DNA from: Sivonenia sp049582005
GTDB lineage: Bacteria > Cyanobacteriota > Cyanobacteriia > Gloeobacterales > PMM-0068
Reading direction: 5' to 3'
DNA: 8,621 nucleotides
Assembly (NCBI GenBank): GCA_049582005.1
Contig: JBAUTB010000029.1
Location: 1-8,621 of the forward strand
The translations under genes were made by a program, and so were the position numbers. Positions 1 to 5,889 of this stretch are shown here, piece after piece; position 1 is the first letter of the stretch, and each line of letters starts with the position of its first letter. The notes beneath the pieces are model-generated. The model saw only the letters and a program-made list of their open reading frames with translations, made no database searches and was not told the DNA's origin.

Positions 1-67
1 CTTTTTGATAATTGATATTATCGACCGCAGCAAGGAAGATATTAGTGATTACGCTGCTTCCTTGTAG
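1..67 (+). CDS. 3' end of an unidentified gene running in from the left edge
   Basis: From position 2 one frame reads FLIIDIIDRSKEDISDYAASL and stops at TAG 65-67. The mix of hydrophobic then charged residues looks like a genuine protein C-terminus, but about 21 codons are too few to assign a family. The next gene has a good ribosome binding site and a GTG start inside this tail, giving a 23-base overlap (45-67), which is typical of translationally coupled operon neighbours. The missing upstream gene is therefore probably a functional partner of the Shedu and HEPN genes. The reading is an inference from composition and spacing; a chance open frame of this length is quite possible. Confidence 0.45.
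   Translation, partial: FLIIDIIDRSKEDISDYAASL
32..47 (+). promoter_or_regulatory. Ribosome binding site that fixes the Shedu-gene start at GTG 45
   Basis: AAGGAAG at 32-38 is a strong Shine-Dalgarno match; its AGGA core ends 8 bases before GTG 45. The frame is open to the left edge and has another possible start (TTG 12), but only GTG 45 has such a site. There is no in-frame ATG until far inside the conserved domain. Confidence 0.6.
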
Positions 68-704
68 ATTTGACATCAACGAGTGTGATAAACAGCTCCA
101 AGAACTGCAAAGCTTCCTAACAGCCAATCAAGAGATTAAAGAGGGTGGGGAAAATGGACTGCAAAAATTTTTCTCAGACCGACCAAACTTAATTCTTTTG
201 CTAGGATATTGGCATTTTGGTCTAGAGCCAGCTTTCTATAAACCTGAAGTAAATTTATTCAGTAGCGAATTTAGAGCTGACTTTGTTGTTGCTGATCGGC
301 AGAAAAGGAAATTTGTTTTTGTTGAATTTGAGGATGCAGCAGAAGATAGCATTTTCAAACTCAAATCAAAAAACTCTGATTCAGCGAATACTAGCTATGA
401 ATGGTCTTCCAGGTATGAACATGGGTTGAGTCAAGTCATCGACTGGTACTACCGAATGGATGACTATGAGAGAACCAATAAATTTGAAGAGTATTTTGGT
501 CATCGTCAAGTCAACTATGTTGGTCTGCTTGTTATTGGAAGGAATAAATTTATTCAGCAAGCTGGCTTAATGCAAAGATTTCGATGGAGATCAAGTAAAA
601 CTATCATTAAAAGTAAGCCTCTCCATTGCATGACCTTTGATCAATTGCTTGAGGAGTCAATGGAAAAACTGTCTACACTTAAAATTCGTGACCAGCTAGA
701 ATAA
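45..704 (+). CDS. Shedu (SduA/DUF4263 domain) nuclease-like protein
   Basis: Predicted 219 residues from GTG 45. The N-terminal helix pair (LQELQSFL..., then GLQKFFSDRPNLILLLGY at about residues 38-55) fits the lead-in to the SduA C-terminal domain. The nuclease core follows: R-A-D79-F, then F-V-E94-F-E96-D-A and SIF. Further family-like segments are EHGLSQVIDW (about 125-134), GLLVIGR (about 160-166), RFRWR (about 178-182) and a final C-M-T-F-D-Q-L-L. Shedu proteins are PD-(D/E)XK-fold enzymes that act as single-gene anti-phage systems. This one is essentially the domain alone, without a long N-terminal sensor. The usual E-x-K is E-x-E here, which I recall from a DUF4263 subgroup, so nuclease activity is not assured. 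G+C is low. It overlaps the upstream gene tail and is followed after 36 bases by a HEPN gene. Family call fairly sure; defence role inferred. Confidence 0.72.
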   Translation: MITLLPCRFDINECDKQLQELQSFLTANQEIKEGGENGLQKFFSDRPNLILLLGYWHFGLEPAFYKPEVNLFSSEFRADFVVADRQKRKFVFVEFEDAAEDSIFKLKSKNSDSANTSYEWSSRYEHGLSQVIDWYYRMDDYERTNKFEEYFGHRQVNYVGLLVIGRNKFIQQAGLMQRFRWRSSKTIIKSKPLHCMTFDQLLEESMEKLSTLKIRDQLE

Positions 705-740
705 AATGATTTTTCAAGATAATTGCAAGTTGGATGGAAG

Positions 741-1433
741 ATGAACTATTCTGAATTACTTCGAGATATCGTATTCAATGGTATCGAAAAAGATTTATAC
801 GAGGCCGAAGAGATTTTTGCACTCATGGATGTGACAAATGAAGATGAGAATATCGCTACGATAAATAAGGGAAAGTTTGGCAATTTCTTCGTTATCAATG
901 AAATGTATTTGGCTCGACAGCTTGTTTTGTGCATTACAAAAATCTATGAAAAAAACTCAAAAAATTCACGCTATCAAATTCGTAGTGTTCCCGCTGCGCT
1001 AGATATCATGCGTAATAAAGCAAGCGAACTTGAGATTCTTAATAGGCTTGCATTAGAGAGAGAGCTTGAAGCTTTAGGTTGTGCAGTATCGAACCTAAAT
1101 AGTTTTTCGAGTGAAGCCCTAATAGGTCATACCGTAGAGCACTTTGAGAAGAAAAAATCTGAAAGTAACCTTAAAAGTGCTCTTGACGCTTCAAAAAATG
1201 CTCGTGACAAACATTTGGCACACCATGAAGCAATTAAAAGAGAGGATATTCTTCTAGCACCCACTTATGAGCAGTTGCGAGAATTAATTGAAACAGCTAA
1301 GCAGTTTATCAATGTCATGCGCGCAGTATGTGGTAGTAACAACTACTCAGCCCCCTCCAGTTCCGGGAGGGCTGCACGTTGTCTTAAACGATTGTTTCGT
1401 ACGCTGAACGATAAACAGTATTGGGAAGAATAG
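741..1433 (+). CDS. HEPN-domain protein, AbiU2-like (putative RNase/abortive infection)
   Basis: A 230-residue, helix-rich, charged protein. The key segment is S-K-N-A-R155-D-K-H158-L-A-H161-H-E, an R-x5-H match to the HEPN RNase motif (R-x4-6-H), in the context 'ARDKHLAH' familiar from AbiU2-type HEPN proteins. An Arg/Leu-rich helical region precedes it (about 80-115). HEPN proteins of this sort are often toxins or abortive-infection RNases; no partner nucleotidyltransferase (MNT) is next to it. ATG 741 was chosen over TTG 723 because it has a GGA-rich stretch just upstream (732-740) and gives a natural N-terminus. It sits 36 bases after the Shedu-type gene on the same strand with similarly low G+C, so co-transcription is likely. 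The C-terminal 30 residues are encoded across a GC-rich palindrome and look less conserved. A structural, non-toxic HEPN role is possible. Confidence 0.6.
   Translation: MNYSELLRDIVFNGIEKDLYEAEEIFALMDVTNEDENIATINKGKFGNFFVINEMYLARQLVLCITKIYEKNSKNSRYQIRSVPAALDIMRNKASELEILNRLALERELEALGCAVSNLNSFSSEALIGHTVEHFEKKKSESNLKSALDASKNARDKHLAHHEAIKREDILLAPTYEQLRELIETAKQFINVMRAVCGSNNYSAPSSSGRAARCLKRLFRTLNDKQYWEE
1348..1374. repeat. GC-rich imperfect palindrome inside the 3' end of the HEPN gene
   Basis: CAGCCC (1348-1353) pairs with GGGCTG (1369-1374), and TCC (1356-1358) with GGA (1366-1368), leaving a two-base bulge (1354-1355) and a 7-base loop. It stands out in an AT-rich gene. It could be a small palindromic repeat inserted in frame, or a hairpin acting on the transcript. 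No T-tract follows, so it is not an ordinary terminator. No second copy is visible in this window. Confidence 0.5.
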
Positions 1434-1616
1434 TTAGGGGTTATCTCAGAAAACGAATTGGGAAATACGCCAAGGACTGGCTTGCACCAGAACTCACCGA
1501 TAGAAAAGAAGGATTGGCATTCTAAGGTTTATGATGCTGGCGGTTTACTGCAACTGTTAGACATCCTTTCTAAGCTTGGTAGCGTATGCTGAGATCGTAC
1601 ATACCATCGTCTTTTT
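1434..1616. other. Debris-like interval between the HEPN gene and brnA
   Basis: No complete gene is visible. One frame is open from about 1415 to TAA 1523 and includes RKRIGKYAKDWLAPELTDR, which looks protein-like but has no start codon or recognised family. The same frame reopens at ATG 1586 and runs through FYEQQRFEQYLSY to a TAA about 35 bases inside brnA. The FYEQQ tail weakly resembles BrnT C-termini, and toxin genes of this type commonly abut or overlap brnA. The stretch may therefore be a decayed toxin gene, but no RIISAR-like BrnT motif is present. Confidence 0.3.
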
Positions 1617-1898
1617 ATGAGCAACAAAGATTCGAGCAATACCTCTCATACTAATTGGGCGGCACTTGAGGCAATGGCAGATGAGGATATTGACTACTCT
1701 GATATTCCGCCCTTGACGGATGAGTTTTATGAAAAAGCAACTTTGAGAATTCCTGCAACTCAAGCACATCGGTTAGTTCAGATCGATCCCGATGTTCTAA
1801 GGTGGTTCCAAGCTCACTGTGAAGATTATAGAGCTTCAATCAACTCCGTATTGCGTCGTTATATAGAAACTAGGGGCGAGCAGCCACCTATAGAATGA
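1617..1898 (+). CDS. BrnA-family antitoxin, apparently without a toxin partner
   Basis: 93 residues. The N-terminal half has the BrnA signature N-W-A-A-L-E-A-M-A-D-E-D-I-D-Y-S-D-I-P-P (13-32) followed by L-T-D-E-F-Y (33-38). The C-terminal half (about 51-84; V-Q-I-D-P-D-V-L-R-W-F-Q, then Y-R-A-S-I-N-S-V-L-R-R-Y-I) is the ribbon-helix-helix DNA-binding and dimerising part. BrnA normally neutralises the RNase toxin BrnT and represses the brnTA operon, with brnT just upstream. No intact brnT is present here. ATG 1617 has no Shine-Dalgarno sequence, as expected for a gene once translated by coupling to an upstream toxin gene. Length and motifs suggest an intact protein. It is convergent with ndhN. 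An orphan antitoxin might protect against BrnT proteins encoded elsewhere; that is inference. Confidence 0.82.
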   Translation: MSNKDSSNTSHTNWAALEAMADEDIDYSDIPPLTDEFYEKATLRIPATQAHRLVQIDPDVLRWFQAHCEDYRASINSVLRRYIETRGEQPPIE

Positions 1899-1993
1899 TG
1901 TGCTTTTAATCCTTTAGTAGATAGACGCACAGAGTACGACTGCTGCGACATGGCCTATCACCTACCCCTAGAACAGGTTGGGGATCAAAAAAA

Positions 1994-2467
1994 CTACCGG
2001 CTTGCTAGGGTGGTGACCCAGTTTTTTAGCGGTTCCCAACGCACTTTCTTGGCGTAGCCCACTTCTACCACCACTTTTAGCCGTTTCTCTTGGTCTGCCA
2101 ACTTGGTGAGGTAGGAAAGTTCCTGGGATGACAAAACATAACCTTCAATCAACCACAGGAGTAGCCCTTTTTGCTTGGGCGTGAGGGTTTGGAGCCCGGT
2201 TTGAATGATCGGGGGAAAGGTTTGGGTGTAGACCGCATTCTTGCCAAGATGAGCAGGCCGAATCGTGTAGTCTTCTGACAAAAAACGGGCCATATCGCCC
2301 AAGCCACGGGCTGACATGTGAATACAACCATACCCCGATGCTCTCATCCGCCTTTGATAATCACCCTCAAAACCGCCCATGTGCGGGTACCACAAGGCTA
2401 GAGCATTATTTTTTTCGAGGTCAGAAACGAAACTGCCGCCAGAACCAATTCCGAGGAAAACACCCAT
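1994..2467 (-). CDS. ndhN: NAD(P)H-quinone oxidoreductase subunit N (NdhN)
   Basis: 157 residues, the usual NdhN length. NdhN is a peripheral subunit found in cyanobacterial and chloroplast NDH-1, on the cytosolic/stromal arm that receives electrons from ferredoxin for cyclic flow and respiration. Recognised segments are G-G-F-E-G-D-Y-Q-R-R-M-R-A-S-G-Y (about 31-46), A-R-G-L-G-D-M (about 53-59), R-P-A-H-L-G-K (about 70-76), P-P-I-I (about 84-87), the block from K-G-L-L-L-W-L-I-E-G to Q-E-L-S-Y-L-T (about 99-121), and V-K/V-V-V-E followed by R-W-E-P-L near the C-terminus. The region between HLGK and the PPI segment seems shorter than in typical cyanobacteria. An in-frame stop shortly upstream of 2467 supports this start; no Shine-Dalgarno is visible. 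It is divergent from the M48 peptidase and convergent with brnA. A run of seven T follows the stop on its own strand, without a clear stem. Confidence 0.9.
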   Translation of the reverse strand: MGVFLGIGSGGSFVSDLEKNNALALWYPHMGGFEGDYQRRMRASGYGCIHMSARGLGDMARFLSEDYTIRPAHLGKNAVYTQTFPPIIQTGLQTLTPKQKGLLLWLIEGYVLSSQELSYLTKLADQEKRLKVVVEVGYAKKVRWEPLKNWVTTLASR

Positions 2468-2509
2468 AGGTAGAAATACGTTCGTTACATATTCTTAAGG
2501 CTAACATCG

Positions 2510-2528
2510 TTCTGCATAGATGGCAGAA
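2510..2528. promoter_or_regulatory. Inverted repeat in the ndhN/M48 divergent promoter region
   Basis: TTCTGC (2510-2515) and GCAGAA (2523-2528) form perfect six-base arms around a 7-base spacer, in the 127-base gap between divergently transcribed genes. The position and symmetry suit an operator for a dimeric regulator. It does not match a site I know, and no convincing -35/-10 pair is visible beside it. Chance occurrence is possible. Confidence 0.25.
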
Positions 2529-2594
2529 GCCTCCGTCTAAGACCAAAATGGGAAGTATGAATAAAGCATCCAAGAGCATCTATAGGGAGGGCCT

Positions 2595-3614
2595 ATGACC
2601 AGCGCCATGCCTACCAAATTTGCCTACACCGGCATCAGTGGTAAAGCTTTTGAACATCCGGCAGACCGCGCCGCTACGGCTGCGCTGAAACAGATTCCCT
2701 TTTTGGATGTCGCGATTAAGAAGCTGATTGAATTTGGCTACGAGCGTTCCTACCGACAGTTTTTCTTGGCCAACTCCGTCAAAATCGGTCCTGAGCAGCT
2801 TCCGCACACGTGGATGCTTTTTGAAGATGCCATGGATGTCCTCGATATTGGCCCCTATCGTCCGGATCTCTACGTCTTCCAGAATCCTACCCGTAATGCT
2901 TTTACCCTTGGGGCAGACCGACCGATTGTAGTCTTGCAGTCCGGTTTAGTGTCCATGCTGGAGGACCGGGAACTCCAGAGTGTGATGGCCCATGAATTAG
3001 GGCATATCCTCTCGGAGCACGTGATGTATAAAACGGCCCTGAATATCCTGCTCCAAATCGGAAACTCAGCCGTGGGGCTGGGCGCTTTACCGCTGACGGC
3101 TTTGCGTTTGGCCTTACTGGAGTGGGACCGTGCTTCTGAATTAACCTGTGACCGTTGTGCAACGCTCATGGTGCGTGACCCGATGGTCTATAGTTCGACC
3201 TTGATGAAATTGGCAGGGGGCGGGGTCCTCGAAAATTTGAACTTGAATGCTTTTATCAAGCAAGCTGAAGCCTACGAAGCACATGAAGACTACACCGATA
3301 AGTCCCTGCGTTTCCTCCTCGAAATCGGGACTACCCACCCATTCCCGGTTCGTCGGGTATCAGAACTGCTGCGCTGGGTGCGTTCTGGAAACTACGACCG
3401 AATTCTGCGGGGAGACTATATCCGCAGAGGCTATGAACCGCCTATGGATAAAGAATTTGAACGGATGGTGGACCACTATTCCCGGACCTTCAGTGACCTC
3501 TTAGGGTCTGCGGGCAAAGGTCTAAAAGGATTTTCCAAGGATTTGGCAGACTGGCTAGACCGTCAGAATGACTGGGTAAATCAGCAGCGTAGGCAGCAAG
3601 AGGAAGAGTCTTAA
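2595..3614 (+). CDS. M48-family zinc metallopeptidase
   Basis: 339 residues. The active site is M-A-H133-E134-L-G-H137 (zinc ligands H133 and H137, catalytic E134); the third ligand is E182 in R-A-S-E-L-T-C-D186-R, the standard M48 E-x3-D arrangement. Between them lies a hydrophobic stretch (about 146-176) that may be membrane-associated. Other family blocks are H-P-A-D-R (21-25), N-P-T-R-N-A-F-T (97-104), M-K-L-A-G-G and T-H-P-F-P-V-R-R. The charged C-terminus ends in Q/E-rich residues. No signal peptide. Similar soluble M48 proteins occur in cyanobacteria and actinobacteria and resemble the plastoglobule peptidase PGM48 of plants; they are thought to take part in protein quality control, but the substrate is unknown. 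AGGGAGG at 2584-2590, four bases before ATG 2595, fixes the start. It is followed by ispG on the same strand after 70 bases. Confidence 0.9.
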   Translation: MTSAMPTKFAYTGISGKAFEHPADRAATAALKQIPFLDVAIKKLIEFGYERSYRQFFLANSVKIGPEQLPHTWMLFEDAMDVLDIGPYRPDLYVFQNPTRNAFTLGADRPIVVLQSGLVSMLEDRELQSVMAHELGHILSEHVMYKTALNILLQIGNSAVGLGALPLTALRLALLEWDRASELTCDRCATLMVRDPMVYSSTLMKLAGGGVLENLNLNAFIKQAEAYEAHEDYTDKSLRFLLEIGTTHPFPVRRVSELLRWVRSGNYDRILRGDYIRRGYEPPMDKEFERMVDHYSRTFSDLLGSAGKGLKGFSKDLADWLDRQNDWVNQQRRQQEEES

Positions 3615-3636
3615 CCACAAGCGCTCTAAGCTGTGG
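3615..3636 (+). other. Weak hairpin after the M48 peptidase gene
   Basis: CCACA (3615-3619) plus GC (3621-3622) pairs with GCTGTGG (3630-3636), with A3620 bulged. It starts directly after the stop codon but has no T-tract. It could be a weak or factor-assisted terminator, or an mRNA 3' structure, before ispG. Confidence 0.25.
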
Positions 3637-3684
3637 CAGTCTGGAGGAGTGGTTATTCTCCGCTTTTCCAACATGTACTCCGAC

Positions 3685-4908
3685 ATGGCACAACCTTCAA
3701 CCCCGATGACGGATTCCTCCCCCATCCTTGCTGATGACGCTTCCACCACCATCCTGAGACGCAAAACCCGTCCTGTGCCTGTAGGCTCTGTGATGATTGG
3801 GGGTCAACATCCAGTCGTCGTTCAATCCATGATCAATGAAGACACCCTCGATATCGAAGGCTCTGTAAGGGCGATCCGGGAGTTGCATGAGATTGGTTGC
3901 GAACTGGTGCGGGTGACGGTACCCAGTTTGAGCCATGCCCGTGCCCTTGAAAAGATCCGCAAGACTCTAGAAGATACCTATCAGCCCGTGCCTTTGGTGG
4001 CAGATGTCCATCATGACGGGTTGAAGATTGCCCTGGAAGTAGCTAAGCACGTCGATAAAGTACGGATTAATCCGGGTCTCTTTGTTTTTGAGCGTCGGCG
4101 CACGTCTGGAGAGTATAGCCAAGAAGAATTGAATGCAGTTCACCAGTCCATTGTGGAATCTCTGAAGCCCCTCGTAGAAAGTCTGGCGAGCCAAAATAAG
4201 GCGATGCGCATTGGCGTAAATCATGGCTCTCTGGCAGAACGGATGCTCTATATGTACGGCGATACGCCCTTAGGGATGGTGGAATCGGCCCTGGAATTCG
4301 TGCACATTTGCGAGAAATTGGGTTATCACAATCTAGTGATCTCCTTCAAGGCTTCTCGCGTCCCTGTCATGTTGGCCGCTTATCGTTTGGCGGCTCGTCG
4401 GTTTGATGCCTTGGGGATGGACTATCCTTTCCACTTAGGCGTCACCGAAGCAGGCGATGGTGAATATGGTCGGATTAAATCAACCGCAGGCATTGGCACC
4501 CTTTTAGCGGAAGGCATTGGCGATACAATCCGGGTTTCGCTAACCGAAGATCCCAAGAAAGAAATCCCCGTCTGTTATGGCATTCTCCAAGCTCTGGGAC
4601 TGCGCAAAACCATGGTGGAATATGTTGCCTGTCCTAGCTGTGGCCGGACCCTGTTCAACCTGGAAGAAGTTCTCCACAAAGTCCGTCAAGCGACCCATCA
4701 CCTGACCGGTTTAGATATTGCTGTTATGGGCTGTATTGTGAATGGTCCTGGAGAAATGGCAGATGCCGATTATGGCTATGTCGGCAAAGGGCCAGGAACG
4801 ATTGCCCTCTATCGTGGCAAGGAAGAAATCAAACGCGTGTCTGAAGCAGAAGGGGTAGACCAGCTGGTCGCGCTTATCAAAGCCGATGGTCGCTGGGTAG
4901 AACCTTAA
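3685..4908 (+). CDS. ispG: 4-hydroxy-3-methylbut-2-enyl diphosphate synthase, IspG/GcpE
   Basis: 407 residues from ATG 3685, matching cyanobacterial IspG (about 403-408). It converts MEcPP to HMBPP, the penultimate step of the MEP isoprenoid pathway that supplies carotenoids, phytol and quinones; in cyanobacteria the electron donor is ferredoxin. The TIM-barrel domain starts at R-R-K-T-R-P-V and contains V-Q-S-M-I-N-E-D-T, P-L-V-A-D-V-H-H, V-R-I-N-P-G, G-V-N-H-G-S-L and V-T-E-A-G-D-G-E. The [4Fe-4S] ligands are C316 and C319 (C-P-S-C-G-R), C350 and E357 (C-I-V-N-G-P-G-E). It is the two-domain bacterial form, without the insertion of plant enzymes. Alternative starts GTG 3649 and ATG 3673 add 12 or 4 residues; none has a well-spaced ribosome site (GGAGG at 3643-3647 is too close to GTG 3649 and too far from the ATGs), so the start was chosen by family length. 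Its stop shares TTAA with the convergent DUF3067 gene. Confidence 0.96.
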   Translation: MAQPSTPMTDSSPILADDASTTILRRKTRPVPVGSVMIGGQHPVVVQSMINEDTLDIEGSVRAIRELHEIGCELVRVTVPSLSHARALEKIRKTLEDTYQPVPLVADVHHDGLKIALEVAKHVDKVRINPGLFVFERRRTSGEYSQEELNAVHQSIVESLKPLVESLASQNKAMRIGVNHGSLAERMLYMYGDTPLGMVESALEFVHICEKLGYHNLVISFKASRVPVMLAAYRLAARRFDALGMDYPFHLGVTEAGDGEYGRIKSTAGIGTLLAEGIGDTIRVSLTEDPKKEIPVCYGILQALGLRKTMVEYVACPSCGRTLFNLEEVLHKVRQATHHLTGLDIAVMGCIVNGPGEMADADYGYVGKGPGTIALYRGKEEIKRVSEAEGVDQLVALIKADGRWVEP

Positions 4909-5189
4909 GAAAAATTTAACGGTAAGGAGACGGCCCTCCCAACTCGAGGCCGTTCCTTAGTTTGTGTAATAAAAGTTCGTACTTGATCACTGACAGCCCA
5001 CTCGTCCAAGAAGTATGAAATTCGTTCTAAGCGCTGGTCATACTGTTCTTCTGTGAACGCGAAAGAAGCTTGTCCTAGGTAAGCCCACATCACTTGGAAG
5101 AATCTACGCTCTCCTCTTACAGCCACTTGAATATCGTAGGGTCTGCCCCACCTGTCTTCAATAAGTTGTCTTAGTTCACTGCCAGTCAT
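4905..5189 (-). CDS. DUF3067 family protein, function unknown
   Basis: 94 residues, soluble, no signal peptide. The N-terminus T-G-S-E-L-R-Q-L-I-E-D-R-W-G-R-P-Y-D, the central F-F-Q-V-M-W-A-Y-L-G-Q-A-S-F and the C-terminal Q-T-K-E-R-P-R-V-G-R-A-V-S-L-P-L are hallmarks of DUF3067, a small family I know from cyanobacteria and photosynthetic eukaryotes. Its role is not established. It is divergent from petC, 112 bases away; I recall that this neighbourhood recurs in other cyanobacteria, which hints at a link with b6f biogenesis, but I could not check that. No Shine-Dalgarno precedes the start. Its 3' end is convergent with ispG and overlaps it by four bases; the last codons encode one strand of the hairpin at 4924-4958. 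Confidence 0.85.
   Translation of the reverse strand: MTGSELRQLIEDRWGRPYDIQVAVRGERRFFQVMWAYLGQASFAFTEEQYDQRLERISYFLDEWAVSDQVRTFITQTKERPRVGRAVSLPLNFS
4924..4958 (+). terminator. Hairpin after ispG, inside the antisense DUF3067 coding sequence
   Basis: AAGGAGACGGCC (4924-4935) pairs with GGCCGTTCCTT (4948-4958): 11 base pairs with one bulged G around a 12-base loop, beginning 16 bases after the ispG stop. There is no U-tract directly after it on the plus strand (AGTTTGTG follows), so it would be a non-canonical terminator or an mRNA 3'-end stabiliser. Because it overlaps codons of DUF3067, stem formation and coding are both under constraint. Confidence 0.5.
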
Positions 5190-5218
5190 AGGTTTTGTTG
5201 CAGTTCTTTACATTGATT

Positions 5219-5240
5219 AGGGGGATCGAAGCGCCCCTTT
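5219..5240 (+). promoter_or_regulatory. G/C hairpin in the petC upstream region
   Basis: AGGGG (5219-5223) and CCCCT (5234-5238) form a five-base-pair stem with a 10-base loop, followed by TTT, in the 112-base gap between DUF3067 and petC. It may lie in the petC leader or act as an operator or attenuator-like element. No convincing promoter boxes could be placed; TTGATT at 5213-5218 and TAAGAT at 5245-5250 are too far apart to pair. Confidence 0.25.
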
Positions 5241-5301
5241 CCGTTAAGATGTGTGTGCAGAATTTATTAACCTTTACGAGCTCCTCGTTCCAGGGTATTC
5301 C

Positions 5302-5856
5302 ATGACACAAAACGTTGAACAAATTCCCGTCGGTCGCCGCCAGTTTCTCACATTCTTGACAGGGGGGGCTATTACCGGAACTGCTTTAGCCGCTCTGTAC
5401 CCGGTAATTTCTTATTTCACTCCACCTACAGCCGGTGGTACCGGTGCCGGGGTTGTGGCTAAGGATGGACTTGGTAAAGAAATTAAGGTCAGTGCCCTAT
5501 TGGCTACCGCTGCACCAGATGCACACATTATTTCCCAGGGGCTCACCATCAAAGGTGGAGACGCCACCTATATCGTTGTTACCGAGGCAAAGCAAATCGC
5601 TAACTACGGTGTCAACGCAGTTTGTACTCACTTGGGTTGTGTTGTTCCCTATGATGCGGGCGCCGGTAAGTTTATATGTCCTTGCCATGGCTCTCAATAC
5701 GCAGCCGACGGTGGATTGCTGAAGGGTCCGGCTCCTCAGCCCTTGGCCCTCGCGAAAGCAGCCGTAAAAGATGACAATGTGGTTTTCTCCCCTTGGGAAG
5801 GAGATGACTTCCGGAGCACCCCCCTGTGGAGCCAGAAAAAGCCCTGGTGGGTTTAA
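5302..5856 (+). CDS. petC: Rieske iron-sulfur protein of the cytochrome b6f complex
   Basis: 184 residues from ATG 5302 (usual about 180). PetC carries electrons from plastoquinol to cytochrome f at the lumenal side. The N-terminus has a twin-arginine motif (G-R12-R13-Q-F-L) before a hydrophobic segment (about 16-39) that serves as uncleaved Tat signal-anchor. A Gly-rich hinge follows (T-A-G-G-T-G-A-G, 43-50). The [2Fe-2S] site is box I C108-T-H110-L-G-C113 and box II C126-P-C128-H129-G-S131: ligands C108, H110, C126 and H129, with C113 and C128 forming the disulfide. The C-terminus ends in P-W-W-V, with a slightly longer tail than the common form. AGGG at 5292-5295 lies 6 bases before the start; the in-frame GTG 5251 was rejected because its extra residues are not family-like. 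petA follows after 33 bases, the usual petCA operon. Confidence 0.96.
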   Translation: MTQNVEQIPVGRRQFLTFLTGGAITGTALAALYPVISYFTPPTAGGTGAGVVAKDGLGKEIKVSALLATAAPDAHIISQGLTIKGGDATYIVVTEAKQIANYGVNAVCTHLGCVVPYDAGAGKFICPCHGSQYAADGGLLKGPAPQPLALAKAAVKDDNVVFSPWEGDDFRSTPLWSQKKPWWV

Positions 5857-5889
5857 GAATCAACAGAACCTCAAAATGAGAAAATAGCA

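Noticed and set aside
12..44. Shedu-gene start at TTG 12
   Set aside because: No ribosome site precedes it within the window, whereas GTG 45 has AAGGAAG at good spacing.
1557..1839. Minus-strand open frames across brnA
   Set aside because: They lie antisense to a clear BrnA coding sequence and show no family features.
1963..1993. Possible terminator between brnA and ndhN (CCCC and GGGG arms near a run of A)
   Set aside because: Only four pairs form cleanly, and the A-run is on the wrong side to give a T-tract for either gene.
3649..3684. ispG start at GTG 3649
   Set aside because: The purine-rich GGAGG is only one base away from it, too close to work, and the extra residues exceed the usual family length.
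5251..5301. Extended petC N-terminus from GTG 5251
   Set aside because: The 17 extra residues do not look like a PetC N-terminus, while ATG 5302 has AGGG upstream and places the twin-arginine motif at residues 12-13 as expected.
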